From Cryptomeria japonica (lineage: Eukaryota > Streptophyta > Pinopsida > Cupressales > Cupressaceae): a stretch of DNA of 64,000 nt. The stretch lies in the NCBI RefSeq assembly GCF_030272615.1, contig NC_081406.1, positions 244,771,218-244,835,217 on the forward strand, read 5' to 3'. Of the stretch, positions 1 to 13,495 are shown piece after piece (position 1 is the first letter of the stretch; each line of letters starts with the position of its first letter). Both the position numbers and the translations under genes were made by a program. A model generated the notes under the pieces. It was not told the DNA's origin and did no database searches. It worked only from the letters and a program-made list of their open reading frames with translations.

Positions 1-493
1 CTCCTCTAGTCAGATAAGTTCCACTGGGTTTTGAGCTGTATAACTGGAGCAGACAAATCCACAACAGTCCAAAGGTATCTTGATGTAAGGGCTTCCCCTA
101 AACCTGGATGTGCATGGTTTTAATGTGTTGGATAATTGCAAGGACGTTTTAATAGTTTAGTTTTTATTTTTCTTTCTTACTGTAACTTTCATTTTTAAAG
201 GGTTCTCTCTATAACTCCCCCTGCAAATTTATTGCACCTGAACAGCTGACCTCCCAGGATTCTTTAATAGCAGGATTCTTTAATAGTATAACTAACTTGG
301 TTCTAAATAAGAAACTAATGTTTGTAACAACAGGCTAGTTTTAGCTACTTCGGTGGAGTTGCTCTGCTGGATGCCAATTTTTTTTTCCAAAACTTTTGTG
401 GGTGGACTTGCATAGAATCGCTTGATGCCAAAAATGGTATGGATGCTGTAATGTATTTTCTGCCCATCATTGGTGAGGCGTAGGCTTGAGATC

Positions 494-960
494 ATAGGGG
501 AAAGGACCCAGTAGTCGTGCACCCTAACTTCGCGCTTCTCAAAATCCTACTTGGAAATTTCAAATCACTCCGATTTTTTTACAGCAGCTTACTTGGCAAG
601 TCCCCTGCTAATAACTAAGGTTTCAGGGCCACGTCATCAAATATGATGCCACATCAGCATGCTTTTTGCCAAGGTGTCCAAAACAGCCCCAAAAAAAAGT
701 GAGACCAATAGGCGTGCAAAAGAGACCCCAATAGTTGTGCAGCTGACATGGCATCACCTGATTGGTTACTTTTTACAATATTAGTACATTTCTTAACAAC
801 TATTGGTACATTTCCTAACAACTGTTGGTACATTTCCTAACAAAAATTGAAATTTTTTGTTTCAAACAATAGGTTTTATTTGTTCAATTTTTGGAACAAA
901 AGGTATCAACAACCCTCACAACAATTGGTACATGCTCAACTACTGGGTCCTTTACCCTAT
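494..960. mobile_element. MITE-like unit with 22-bp terminal inverted repeats
   Basis: The left end (494-515) and the reverse complement of the right end (939-960) match at 21 of 22 positions. The shared core is AAAGGACCCAGTAGT, and further similarity (GCA) lies a few bases inside. The inside is non-coding. It holds a 29-bp motif in three tandem copies (about 780-845, core TTGGTACATTTCCTAACAA). No transposase is present, so this would be a non-autonomous DNA element. I cannot define a target-site duplication with confidence, so the superfamily stays open. Confidence 0.5.
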
Positions 961-1796
961 ATATTTTATTGTGAATTGAGGGACTTAAATAGATTAAGCA
1001 TATGAGAAAACCCAAGTACACAGAAGGCATAAAGATTGATGTTATAGGCGCTCCTTCCGATGCAATTGGGTGTAGGTTTAGACTATACTTTTTAAATTGT
1101 GAGTTGAGGGACTTGGGCCCCTCTCTTGCATATACAGAACTTGAAAAGACGAGAACTAATAAACCTATTACACGTATTAACTATTTAAAAGCAGATACAA
1201 GTACATATAACAAGCAATAAGATTTAACCATTTCCAATATATTACATCTCTTCCTGACCGCCTATAAATTGATCATTTTGTCATCGTTTTTCACCAACGT
1301 AGACATCTTGATGAGATAATTGACAGCCTTTTTGGCTGGTTCAGCATTGAGACTTTCTTGGTGTAAGGGATGCTTTGAATGGAAACGAGAGCTCTGCCAG
1401 AGGTAAGCCTGGCGAGTCTCGCCTTCATTTTTCGCTAGATAGCTCTGCATTTTTATAACTTCATCGACCAATCCCTAAAATAGGCTATGGAAGTCAATCC
1501 TCTGAATACTTTACCCACCACAGGGAGATTACCACCAGAGAAACAGTCAACAACTTCTATTGCTCAGTCCGAGCCGCCTCAATGTTTCTCCGGTGTAATT
1601 GCAACCTATTGCCTTCACTTTTTTGTGCCTTTGGATAAAATTCAACAAGTTAGAAACTGACAATGTTTGAATTTTCATTATTTCTCTCTCACGATTCATT
1701 GAAGTCACCTCTTAAAACTTTCTTTATAGCTATCACACTGCCATCTTCTTATGAAGAACATCTTCATTAGGTCTATTTAGTGATCTCCTTTTTGAA

Positions 1797-1990
1797 AGAC
1801 TGGTACAGTTTGAGTTGGTCTAGTGGTGAAGAATTTGAGTACAAGTCCAAATTTCATAAGGGTAAGGTATATAGTGCCTCCTACAAAGAGTATGAGGTAG
1901 TCCCATATTACTGTAAGTCCTATGTAGGCCCACATACATACCGCCCAATATTATGAACTATAATTCTTTTTTTCAATCTTTCTTTCTTGC
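1797..1990 (+). mobile_element. SINE-like, tRNA-derived head
   Basis: The head contains GAGTTGGTCTAGTGGTGAAG, which fits a pol III A box, followed about 30 bases on by a degraded B-box-like stretch (AAGTCCAAATTTC). The same head occurs in the unit at 12826-12959 on the other strand, which argues for a dispersed family. The 3' part (about 1865-1990) differs from that copy. The boundaries are approximate and no clear target-site duplication was found. Confidence 0.4.
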
Positions 1991-2214
1991 TTTGGAAAAA
2001 AGAAAACTTTTTAAAATAGTTTAGCTCTCTTGTCAATGATGGAAACATTGGACTTTAATAAATAATAACTCAACAACTCTTTATGCCCTTGTAATGTGTA
2101 AAAAGAAATATGGTATCAAATGATGGGCACAAAACCATGATGTGAGGTAATGAATACATGAAGTTGAAGGGGTAATTATTAATCCCAAATAAAAATCGAG
2201 CCCACCTCTAACTA

Positions 2215-2400
2215 GATCTTTATTAACATCTATTCCTTGATTTGATAGGTAGCCGTTTATCCCACTTCTCTCTCTAGACTAGGTACAATTATATCCTTAT
2301 TAAAATCTATCTCCACTTCCCTCTCTAGACTAGGAACAATTATATGCTTATTAAAATCTATTCCTTGATTTGCTAGGTAGTCTGTTACTCTACTTCCCTC
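2215..2400. repeat. Short imperfect tandem repeat
   Basis: Phrases such as CTCTCTCTAGACTAGG, ACAATTATATCCTTATTAAA and TCTATTCCTTGATTTG recur two or three times with a spacing of roughly 65-70 bases. No coding potential is seen. Confidence 0.5.
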
Positions 2401-2454
2401 TCTAAACAATTTTTCTAGTTTTTAATTGAATAATTTTTTTATATTCAAGAGATA

Positions 2455-5400
2455 TTTTTTTTTCATTGGAAAAAGCGATTAATTATTACAATAATTGATT
2501 ACAACATCAATTCACTATTGCAACACCATGGAACAATAAGGTTACAACAAATAAAGAGTGCAATAGCAACATCATAGAACTAACAGAGATACAACAAAGA
2601 GTGCTGGAGAAGCATCAAAATGGTATCTAGCATAATTATAAAGCTCAAAAATCTAGAAGCATCTCCAAATTCCAGCTTAACTACAAATGTATTCATTACA
2701 AAATGAGAGAGAGAAACAAGTGCAACACCAACTTCTTGGCATACTGTTCTCTGAGGAAGAGCTTGCAGTAGGAGGCAACCACTCATGTCTCATTGAAGAT
2801 GATAGTTAGTTCAATCTAGAAAAACTTAAAGTGGACATTAGCAATGATCTACTCATTAGTAAGTTTGAAATTGTCTCCTAAAAACACCGCCTTTCAATAA
2901 TATCTTGTAGTTGTAGGAGAAGATCATGTCTTTTCCTTTGTAGAGAAATGTTACATCATTTTGTTGGCAAATTAGCTATTTGAAGAGAGAGATTAGCGCA
3001 AAGCTTTTGGAGCTCAATCTTAAGGGGAATGATAGAGTTAGAGAAAATAGCAAGGCAACACATTTTCCAAATAAAATTAACAATCACATGTATGCAAGTG
3101 TGGGAAAGAATGTCAAAGGAGGGAGAAGCACCAAGGAGAGTTGCTTTCCAAGACCACACATGAGGGAAAAGAGCACGCAGAGAGGTGAAAAGGGAAAACC
3201 ATAGCTTCTGAGCACGAGGACATGTCCAAAATGCATGTTTCATAGACTCTATTTTAGTACAAAAAGGACAAGTAGGCCTGGGGTTTATGAACTTAATGCA
3301 ATTACCAATGGGAAGTCTAACATGAAGTATTTTCCAAGCCAAGAGTTGAGACTGGACGTCAACTCTAGATTTCCAAATTTGGAGGCTACATTTATTCCAT
3401 TTTGGCCGAAGAAAGGTACAGTTCCATTTCGCATTTAGATGAGGCGATAAGGAAATAGGGGAAAGGAATTGTTTATAAATGGTTCTAACTTAGGCCATGG
3501 TTGAGGGACTGATTAAACCAGATAAGCTTTTTGGAGGTAACCTACCAAGCTTTCCATATAGAATTAAAGGGAGCAGATCCACGAGTTTTGAAGAATTGAG
3601 GTAGAAGAAGCTTGTCTTTCCAACTAACATAGTTCCAAGAATGACCAACACATGTTGATTGTATGAGAAATATAACCAAATTCTTCCAAGGATTATCTCC
3701 CTCTAGAGCCCTGATTATCCATTTAGTTGTCAACTAGATTCCTTGTGTGTATGGATCAATTAATCCCAGACATCCTTTGTCCTTTGGTTGTATGCAATGA
3801 TGCCAAGAGGTAGAAGGCAAACCTTTTTTGTTCCCCCATTTGGCCCAAAGAAAATTTCTGATGAGCTGAGTTAATTGGTTGTAGCAATGCTTGGAGGGCA
3901 GCCAACACGAGGAAATGTAAACATGACAAGCAAGCAAATTTTTTTGTCACTTTGATGCGACCAAACATAGATAGAAATATATTTTTCCAGCTAAAAAGTT
4001 TTCCCTTGATTTTAGTCAAAAACCAATTCCACATGTCTTTAAGGGAAACTCCAATACCAAATGGAATAGCCAAATATTGCGTGATTGAGCCATGTTTTAT
4101 TTCTTTCCATTAAGTAGGAATCCAAGGTGGATGTGGGTTAGGGTCAATGATAATAAATTCAGTCTTGTGCATTGCTAGTTTAGAGCTTGAAATAATACAA
4201 AACACTTTCAAAGTATCAATAATATTGGTCACCTCCTCTTTTGAATTTTGGATAAACAACATACTATCATTTGGCAAAGAAATCCCATGGATTAATTGAG
4301 AGGTCTTCACATGACGGAATAAATATCCAAGAACATCTACAACAAGGACATAAAGAAAAGGAGCAAGGGGGAAGCCTTGGTGAATAGATCTTTGAAGTGG
4401 GAATTGAGGGGAAAGAGAGCCATTAACAACAAGTCTCACATTTGCATCAATGAACAACATTTTGATATGATCTTTAATTTTAGGGCCAAACCCCAACCAT
4501 TGCATCATATTAAGGTTAAAAGGCCAACAAATGCAATCATAAGCTTTGTCAAAGTCCAATTTGACAATAAGAGCATATTGGGAAGATTGTTGAGCCCATA
4601 TAGTTGTCTCCGAAGCCAACACCAAATTATCAAGGATAAATCTATCTCTTAAGAATCTTATTTGCCCTAGTCGCACTATCATTTGAGTAATGGGTTTTAT
4701 TCTATGAGCCAAAGATTTTGCTATGATTTTGTAAGAAGTATTGAGCAAGGTAATGGGCCATCACCCAACCATAATATCTTCATCTTTTCCTTTAGGATTG
4801 GGTTTAATAAGGCCTTGATTAATGATTGGACCCAAGGATCCGGTTTCAACACCTTCAAGATACACATAATAGAAATCAATTTTATAAAAAGCCTCATCAA
4901 TTTCCTCCATGGACAGAGGTCTATCAAGAAATTTACTATACTCCTCATGTATCTTGCAAGGAATACAATCAACAACACTTTCCTCAACAATGGAAATTAA
5001 AGGATCGGTTGATGTTTTGTCTATGAAGAGTTGTTTATAATAGTCCAAAAAGATTTGCATAATGTCTGAGTGACTGGTTTTCAAGGTACCATCAACATAT
5101 TTGATGATTATAATTCGTTCTTTTTTGTAAATATGTTTCAAAGAGTGAAAGTAAAATTTGGAGCCTCAATCCCCATCCTTGATCCATTGGAGACGAGCAC
5201 ATAGTTGTGCACCTTTACCTTTGTAAATATCCAATTTTTTGAGTAGATGTTTACCATGGGAAATAGATTGTTGAAGTCTAAGGTCATGGGGATTGTTGGC
5301 AAGGAGAGAATGGTTCCGCTCAAGTTGTCCTTTTAAATATTTTTCAAGTCTTCGTCGTTTAGCAACAACTCTTCGACCATAATCACAGAGGAAAGAAGTA

Positions 5401-6000
5401 CAATGTGCTATAGTTCTTTCCCACCAACTAATCCATCTGTCTTGTTGGGGCTTTGGCTCAACATTCCAAGTAGCTAAAAGACCATCAATGTAGTCTTGTT
5501 GTTGGAGGTGAGTCACATTAAGTTTGAAGGGGAGATCATTGGAAAGAGTTGGGGAGGTGGAAAAGGATAGAGTGGTGAAGATGGGGAAGTGATCAGATAG
5601 GGTGGTTGTTAGGTCAAGATGGACTAGAAGGCCAGATGAAGAGGGTAAAATACAACAGTTTGGGGAAATATAAAACCTATCTAGACAACTCATCTTCCTT
5701 AAAAAACCTTCACAACAATTAGACCAAGTGAACCAATGAGGCATGTGAAGGTCTTTCTTGCCCAAAAGTGGATCATACACACCCAAAGCATTGCGAGTAA
5801 GAGTCCAAGCATCAAATTTTGATTGAGACAATTGAGAATTACTATCCCAACTACGATCAATAGGGTGTTCAACCATGTTAAAGTCACCCCTAACACCCAA
5901 TCAACATTTGGGAGGTAAAGACACATCCATTCCCAAAGTAAGGTTCTTTCAAAGGGTTAGTCTCCTATGATCATTCAATTGATGCCACATGGTTGAACAA
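2455..6000 (-). mobile_element. 5'-truncated L1-type LINE relic
   Basis: A minus-strand non-LTR retrotransposon remnant. It holds the C-terminal part of an AP-type endonuclease, a reverse transcriptase and a CCHC-like zinc-binding tail, then about 500 bases of 3' sequence ending in an oligo-A run (plus-strand T run at 2455-2463). ORF1 and the first part of the endonuclease are missing, as expected from 5' truncation during target-primed reverse transcription. The 5' limit is where recognisable endonuclease similarity fades. No target-site duplication was identified. Confidence 0.75.
2956..5950 (-). pseudogene. LINE ORF2 remnant: endonuclease, reverse transcriptase, zinc-binding tail
   Basis: Reading down the minus strand, 5900-5166 encodes the late endonuclease. 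Visible motifs are GDFNMVE (substrate/metal site) and SDHFPI (catalytic SDH). 5141-4110 encodes the RT. It starts near the family motif SYKIIAKSLAHRI and continues with KLDFDKAYDCI (first catalytic Asp) and HQGFPLAPF. The expected FADD box reads PNDS, so the catalytic Asp pair is damaged. 4073-3542 carries the decayed RT thumb region, and 3342-2956 the zf-RVT-type CPFC...H...C segment with HAFWTCP. Frames change several times and stops are present. No RNase H domain follows. Known of the family: such proteins nick DNA and copy their own RNA at the nick. This copy cannot do so. Confidence 0.8.
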
Positions 6001-6559
6001 CCAAGAAAATGAAAAACCAAGTTTGATGTTGCATTTTTATTGGTACCTTATTTCAAGCTTTTGGAGGTTCTTTTGACAAGATTTTTAGAGGTATACTTGA
6101 TCACACATATTGCCTCAGAAATCTTGAGATTGCTTCTTTTAAGCGCCATGAAAGTTTAAATTTGAAATCTGGATGAAGTAGAATTTCATTTCAACTAGCC
6201 CCTCCTTGACAAACAAATAACCCTTAATGCCCATGAACTAGAGTTAAGCTAAGTACTATAAGTTAAGCAATTAAAAATATGATGATTTTGATGGTTATGT
6301 GAGATGACTTGAAAACATGAGAGAGCCCCCTAAAATCCAACTTTGTTAATTTAAGTGAAGATGTCATAGTAGAGCAATAAAGCACTAGCCTAAAATCTTA
6401 GGATCTACAATTTTTTAGATTAATCTAAAATCTAGAGAGGTGAGAAATGAAATTTAGATGAGGAGAATGTTGCATTGATGTATGATGAGGTAGTGATAGG
6501 ATCTAGGATATTATTGCATTCTTACATATTAGAAATATGTGAAAGAGCTCTTTGGAAAT

Positions 6560-7790
6560 TGACTTGTAACCTTTGATGCCAAACTTGCTACTTTTTTGTA
6601 AATTAACATCTTGTAAACAAGGCTACACTACGGCTTGGACCAAGAATTGTGAACCTTTGATGTCAACTTGTTACATTGTTGTAAATTTACATCTTGCAAA
6701 CAAGGCTACACTATGTCTTGGTTTAAGAATTGTGACATGTTGCCCGATTCTTTCTATACAAGGAAGCTAGTTTGATGTAGTGTTGATTTAGGGATTTTGT
6801 TATGCTTTCTCTTTTGACCCGTTGTTAAAAAAATGGATCATGTTGAAAAATATAATAGGCTTTCTCTAATAAAAAAAGTGGAGACCTACACATTTCATAG
6901 TCCATGTCTTTAGATGCTATCTAACCAAATGTGTTTTTGGAGTGATTCTCACCATTGCTTGATGATTATACTTGATGATTTTTAATGACAAATATGTTTC
7001 TAAAATAATGCCCTTATTTACCTAATTTGATATTTTTATTGTGTTGGTTAATATGATTCTCATTTGTGTGGCTTATTTCTTGGTATGACTTCCACCATGT
7101 GTGGTCTTCTTTTTTCTCCATTGTTCTCCATTAAACATGTTTACCTAGTTTTTTATTCTATTAGGATTATATTCTTTCACCTTCATATTAAAGGTCTTAT
7201 ATGGTTGGATTTGTGGAGGCAACTAAACCATTGTGAGCCAAGCATTGATATACTTGCCAACATCTTCCTTTGTTGGGTTTTTGTTAGCTTCTATCATTAG
7301 CCTTTGGTCATGAGAAAATTGTGAAGATTTATTTTTCTTAATCTTTTTTAGCCATGCCACAAATAATCCAATAGGATCAAAGACTGTAAGGCTACACTAT
7401 GGCTGGGTCTAAGATAAAATTGTGTTGTGTTGCCTAGTTCTTACTATAAAAGTAAGCTAAATTGATGTAATGTCTCGAGGATTTTGTCACACCTATACTT
7501 TTTGATCCATTATTAAAAAATGGGCTATATTGGAAAATATAATAGGGCTTTTTCTAAGGAAAGAAGTGAAGACCTAGATATTTCTTAGTTGTAAGTCAAG
7601 CCCCTAACCCTTAAAATGTTGACATGTAAGATCACATACATGGACATGGATTTAGATGCTCTTAATTAAATGCGTCATTGGGATGATTCTCACTATCACT
7701 TGATGATTTCTAGTGACATTAATATATTAACAAATAATGTCTTTATTTACTTAATTTGAGATTTTTGTTGTGTGGGCCAATGTGATGAAA
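6560..7790. repeat. Diverged direct duplications
   Basis: About 350-400 bases starting near 6700 recur, diverged, near 7385-7790. The shared order of phrases is AAGGCTACACTATG, TGTTGCC, a TGATGTAGTGT/TGATGTAATGT type phrase, GAAAATATAATAGG and CACTTGATGATTT-like text. Within the first copy an 80-base segment is itself duplicated (about 6570-6652 and 6653-6735). No coding content was recognised, and the origin is unknown. Confidence 0.55.
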
Positions 7791-7799
7791 ACACATTTT

Positions 7800-8940
7800 G
7801 AGAAAGGTTAGCCCTAGGATGGGTAAATTGGTTATGTTAGATAACCCATCTCATGAAATATATCATTTCAAATGACTTAGAACTGGGTAGGAAAAGGATT
7901 TGGGTTGGGATTGGTCTATACCATGGAGATTTGTAGTGGCGATTAGGTAGTAGGTTTCAAGATAAGAGTTAAGTTAATGATTTATAATGTCTCTTTTTCG
8001 AAAAAAATGATAAAAGACTTCTTGCCTAGGGTGACCCATGCCTAAGAGCTACTAAAGGTCATGTATTAAGGTTTCCTTCCAATTCATGCCAAAGAATTGT
8101 TGCAGATCATGGGTCGGGGTTGCAACCTGATGCCTTCTAGGTCATCCCACAATAGTGGGTTACAATTCTAGTGACGAACAAAAATTGTCAGCTGCTCAAA
8201 GGTGCATCCTTCGTTCAAACACCCTTTGGGCCTTTTCTCAAACCCTCCCTTCGAGGGAAGGCCCTATCCACATAGCCTTCAATCAAAGGCCTAATGATCA
8301 ATTTTTTTATTAATAAAATAATGGGTTCATTTGAAGACTCCCTTCGAATGAACACATGTTGTTTTATGTTTTTTAAATTAAAATTTTATAAGTGTCAAAT
8401 GACAATTTTGTTTGTGATTTGACCAATTAATAGTGTAGTGACGTATTCAAGAAAACTAGGCAAACCCAACCACCTTGCCATCCACCTACCACACCACATC
8501 AACATCTACCCTCCATGTCGTGCATCATCCAGGTTCCATTTCTATTACCTCATCTTTGTTTAGTTTTTTCCCTTTATCTTTCTATTTGCATTTTGTTTGT
8601 CCTATGTATATTGAATTACAACTAAAATTATTTGCAATGTCATTGTGTTGTATTGAATTATTGATTGTGAGATGTACAAAGAAGTAATGAAAATTAGGTT
8701 GATTGGGTATTTCATTTTTAAAAGAAGGAACATTCATTTTCATATAATTTTTTATATATTGTAAGGCAATGATATTTAATGAGTAATGTAATTAATGCAT
8801 TATTGGCATTGAGAATTTCAAATGTTAGAAAATTGAATGTGGTTATAGTGTATTAGAAAATGTCAAACTTAGCTCATTTCCTTGTGTTGACCTAATTGTT
8901 CAAGATGTAATAGAAGAAGGATGAAACACATGGAAGTTGT
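7800..8940. other. No recognisable feature
   Basis: AT-rich sequence with short spurious reading frames only. I see no element ends, repeats or conserved motifs. Confidence 0.5.
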
Positions 8941-8949
8941 TCATTGATT

Positions 8950-9455
8950 AAATATCTCTCAAGAAGCTCTTACTAAGGAACTACTACCTTCTAGGATTGA
9001 GGATATGTTAGACTATCTCCATAATGCAAATTTCTCTACCAAAATTGATTTTAAACCTAAGTATCATCAAATTCTTATTAATCTTGCATTCATCTAGACT
9101 TGATAACCTTCAAGGAAAGATAAGGTTTGCTTGACTTGATAATGCCTTTGGGATTAAATAGTGATTTGACTATATTTAAGTTGATAATGAGTGATATTAG
9201 TAGGCCATTCACCACTTCATGTTTGTTGTAGTGTACCTTTATGGTCCATATAAATATTGAATTTAAAACATGGAATAAGCATGCACACCATATCTAGAGC
9301 ATGTGCTTAACACTCTACATAAATATAAGTTGTATGTATTAAACATGGAGAAATTATAATTTTCCATTGGAGGGATACAATACCTAGGATACATAATACA
9401 TGCATGGGGAGTGAATGTGGACCTAACCAAAATTCAAGTCATCCAATATTGACCA
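8950..9455 (+). pseudogene. Ty3/gypsy reverse transcriptase relic
   Basis: Plus-strand fragments in changing frames match the gypsy RT order. First comes R-IEDMLDYLHNANF followed by TKIDFKPKYHQI (family: TKIDLKSGYHQI), from 8993. Then MPFGLNS at about 9138 and a decayed YLDD neighbourhood at about 9225. Last are HAHHI (about 9275) and YLGYIIHAWGV (about 9383). Stops and frameshifts are frequent and the flanking protease, RNase H and integrase are not recognisable. This is an old, dead fragment. Confidence 0.75.
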
Positions 9456-10658
9456 CAACTTTAAAGAATACATCTTCAAATTAGTAAATTTAAATAATAT
9501 TATATATGTGTTACCAAATCTTCATCAACCATTTGAAATCAAGAATAATGTATCAAAATGTGCACTTGGAAATTAGTCCTAACTCAACATTGCTTGATCC
9601 CTTTTCCTACTATAGTGAAATGTTAACCACACTAATAAAGAACTAGAGATACAAATAGGCTACAAATGAACCTTATTGAAGTGAATCACCTTATTACTAG
9701 AGAGCACAAATATATTTATTGTTGAAGCGACTTAAACTAATGCTATAAAAATACAATCATGTTTTATTTTTCTATCAAATTCAGTTACTAGATCATTTTA
9801 TATCCTTAGAATCATTCGAGTATATACCCCAAAAACCTATACGAAAGTGCAAATATTTTTGAGCCACTTTTATCCTATTTTTGGTTATATACAAGATTAT
9901 TCATGAACCTAGATGTTGCTATATCATTTTTGTAACTTTGCTAGTGTAGCTAAATAAAATTATTCACATACAATGTAACCCCAACTTGATACCTCCTAAT
10001 TAGAATTTAGGTTTAGAAAGTTCCTTGATTGATCAAAATATGATTGCGAGTTTGTTAGATTATTAGAACTACTTTTATTTTCATGAGAATTATAATGTGT
10101 TTGGTAAATAGAATTCAAATAAGGTTTTATTCTAGTAGCATTAGAGAAAAGTTAAGTTTGGAATTTATTCATAAAATTTGCGTGTTTGGTAAAATGGAAA
10201 TACAAATCCATTAGAAATAAAAATATTATGAATTTTTTTTATTGATGATTACTATTAAATAGATATATTTGGATTTAGTTTTTAAAACAAAAATATATTC
10301 TTTTCTATAATTTTAATAATTTTAAGGTTCATCTAGGAAAATAAAATTATTGACCTATTTGACAATGGATTCATCAAAATTTCATTAGGGACTTTATTAA
10401 ATTCAAGTATATAGATATAAATAAATATTATAGTGACATATAAAACTACTCTAGATTTAAGCACAAAGTAATAATTTTACATGCCATCTATCATAATTCT
10501 TCCCCATGGAATTCTACATCATCATTAAATCTTACGCCTTTAATATTAGTCATTGAAACCACCTACATGGATTGAAATTTTGATTTTTATCCTCTTGTCT
10601 TCTATCACCAATCTTCCCCATTGTCCCACACGTGTGAGCATACTAGAACTCATCCCAC
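9456..10658. other. AT-rich sequence without recognised features
   Basis: Only short AT-rich runs are seen. No coding similarity, repeat or element boundary could be supported. Confidence 0.45.
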
Positions 10659-10739
10659 TCTTTTGTAGTGACCCACTTAGCTTAACCCAAAATTTTGACT
10701 ATTTTTTTTTATTTACTTATTCTTGTGTTTGATTCAATC

Positions 10740-10905
10740 GCATACTCAGGTACATCTATCCAAACACAATAGGCATCCATCCAACCAGGATAGGCATCTA
10801 ACCATATAGGTTAGGCATATGTCCATACGGGATAGGGGGATTCATCTATCCAATTCGGGATAGGCATCTACCCAAATGAAGTAGGCATCTATTCATAAGT
10901 ATAGG
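10740..10905 (+). repeat. Degenerate short tandem motif (ATAGGCATC type)
   Basis: ATAGGCATC or a close variant followed by a variable TCCA-type spacer recurs about six times in 150 bases (ATAGGCATCCATCC, ATAGGCATCTAACC, GTAGGCATCTATTC and others). It lies just inside the left end of the candidate LTR unit. Confidence 0.5.
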
Positions 10906-12825
10906 AAATGCTCTGGCCAGAGACTTAGACTCATCGGGACCATTTGGGTCCTGAGTCACTCTCTAAAGACTGCACTCCCTTATTAGGAGTGCTCTGAGGT
11001 CATCGTCCTTAGGAGTATTTGAAAATTATTACATAAACTAGCTTGAGTTCCACCTCAAAATTTTGGCCTAAAGCCCCAGGAAGTCAAGAGAATCCATATA
11101 GGAATCCTTCCAAGCATGCATTGAATTAATTTTAATCTTTCAACTAGTATTATCTACACCCTTTGATTGAAGGACTAAAGAGCTCTAAAAATCATAACTC
11201 ATCCTTATCCAAAACCTAATCCCCATCCCTGAATGCCTGAGTACTAGGGACAACTCTGTCCCTAGACTGCCTACATACCCACTTTGGCAAGGGATCAAGG
11301 CGTAGGATATGTAGTTTTGGTTTCTAACTAAAGTTTAATGTAAACTATTTGATGGGTACGCAACCCTTTCTAGGGTCAATGTCCTAGACAGTTTCTCTGC
11401 GGTTGCTACCCATGATGGTAGGTCTGTAGAAAAATTGCTCAAGGTGGCCTTCTACTTGTGGCCTAAACAACTAAGTCCTATTTCCTATTATTTAGGACAC
11501 CCTTGACCCATTATCATCTGCTGAATTCTATCAAGATAAATAAATTTCTAAAATCATCACACACGACCAAATCCTAATGGGGGTTTCTAAAGTTTAACTA
11601 TACGGGTGATAGTTCATTTAAAATTTATCTTTTTAGATTATCGATCCAAGGGGATTACCTGCCCCTTGGATTTTAACTTCCAAATGACCCTTATTTCTCC
11701 TCGACGATTTATAGGGGTGATGCCACATACATCGTTGTTGCAACTTTTTTAGGCGTTAAGTGCAATATTTCAACACGATGACATTACCTGTAAGTATGAC
11801 CCAGAGGCACCATAGATACCGAACACTACTAAGCTTTTTTGGTTCCATCTCCTCTTGTTTAGTTATCTAGCTAAGAAATATGAAACTTACTCTATTATAT
11901 GAAAAAACATCGATTCGCTCGAATACTTTTAAACTTAAAGTAAATAAATTCTCTTCTAGTTACTATTGGCTTTAAAACGAATCTATGATGATTAAAAGTA
12001 AAGTATTGAACTTGCTTAAAAATTAAAACTATAATAATAATTCAATCACTTGAAAAGTAATGTTCGATTGAAAATGAAGACTATTGTAATAAATCAAAAT
12101 TTTATTAAAAATACTATTTGTTTGATAATTGAAACTATAATAATAATTCAATTTATGCAGTAAAACCGTAATAAACCAACTATTTGAGGGTAATAATATT
12201 TTCCTAAAGCACTATCATAATTAGTCAAATTACTTGAAAAATAATATATATGTAATAATTAAACTTTAAAACTTGAATAAATAAATAAAAATGCAAATTA
12301 TTTTTTAGACAAAAATTAGGAAGCTTGAGAATAATGAAACTATATAATTAATTGTTTTAAAATGAATTATCTATTTGTTAGGTATTATTTAGAATAAAGT
12401 TTGAAAATGAAACTAATTACTTGTAGAGTACTATTTTCTTGAGTAGAAAACTATGAAATGATTAACTAAATACTTGAAAGGTGTAATGTCTAATTTTAAC
12501 CAAGGCAAAAAAAGAAAACATGTATATGTTTGCTATAATGACTTTATGGCTTTAATTTAACTTATACCTCTAGAAACACTGACTTATAAATATTGTAATT
12601 AACAACATTAATGATATTACCTTGCTTCCCAATTAAAATGTTATTAAGATATCATGTAACTATTACTATTCACTCCTTCCAGAATATTAGTGACATCGTA
12701 ATTATTAATATTAATAGTAATGTGGTTGTAAATTTGACTACGATATTATCAAAATTGTGAAGATTATAATTATGCAGCTATTAAATCTATTATTAATATA
12801 TAACCAATTGCATATTTACCTTAAC

Positions 12826-12959
12826 TTTTTTTTTTGATAGGTAATACGCTGAAGCCGATAATGTGTACATACCCTACCCCTTTATAGGAGTTGAACTTGT
12901 GACGTCTCTTTCAAGGGTACAAGTTCTCCACCACTAGACCAACTCAAGTTGTACTCCCT
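12826..12959 (-). mobile_element. SINE-like, with A box, B box and poly-A
   Basis: On the minus strand the unit starts near GGGAGTACAACTTGAG. It has a pol III A-box-like GTTGGTCTAGTGG, then a B-box-like AAGTTCAACTCC about 35 bases further, and ends in an 11-base A run (plus-strand T run 12826-12836). Its length of about 134 bases suits a tRNA-derived SINE. The head is shared with the unit at 1797-1990. It sits inside the LTR-like unit 10664-14723. Confidence 0.55.
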
Positions 12960-13495
12960 CCCAAACTTATTATCATGTTTACTTTTAAGAAAAAAAATAC
13001 ACTTCTATTAGAATTAATGATATGCTAAAAGGTTAATCAAAACCCAATCTTGTTTACATCCTTTTCCTTATAATATAATTATTTATTACCTATTAAGTAT
13101 GTGTTTAATAAATTACCAATTTTATATTTCCTACCCTAAATCCTTGTTCCAAACATTTCTTAGTAGGGGCCACACATTCTTACACATGTAAACATATGTG
13201 TAAGAGGATTCATTTTATTTTTTTTCTCTCTTGGACATTTCTTATGTTATTCTCAAGACCTCTCTTTAATGAAAAAGCCAGCTAAGTGATATTATAAATG
13301 GGGAAATTACGTGGAAGATCTAAGTTGTTTTTAGATTGAAATTTAACTTCAATACGTGGCAATCTACAAGAGCCTTTGGATCGGTAAGAGATCAATGATT
13401 ATGGATGGCTTCCTCATAGCTCTAAAATCTTTTCAAAGTCCTATTCATTGTGTGTTTCTAGTTAGTATACATTTTAAGCAGGTTTTCTAACAAAA

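Noticed and set aside
7064-8687. Small frames at 7064-7300 and 8475-8687
   Set aside because: They are short and AT-rich, with no family resemblance or supporting context.
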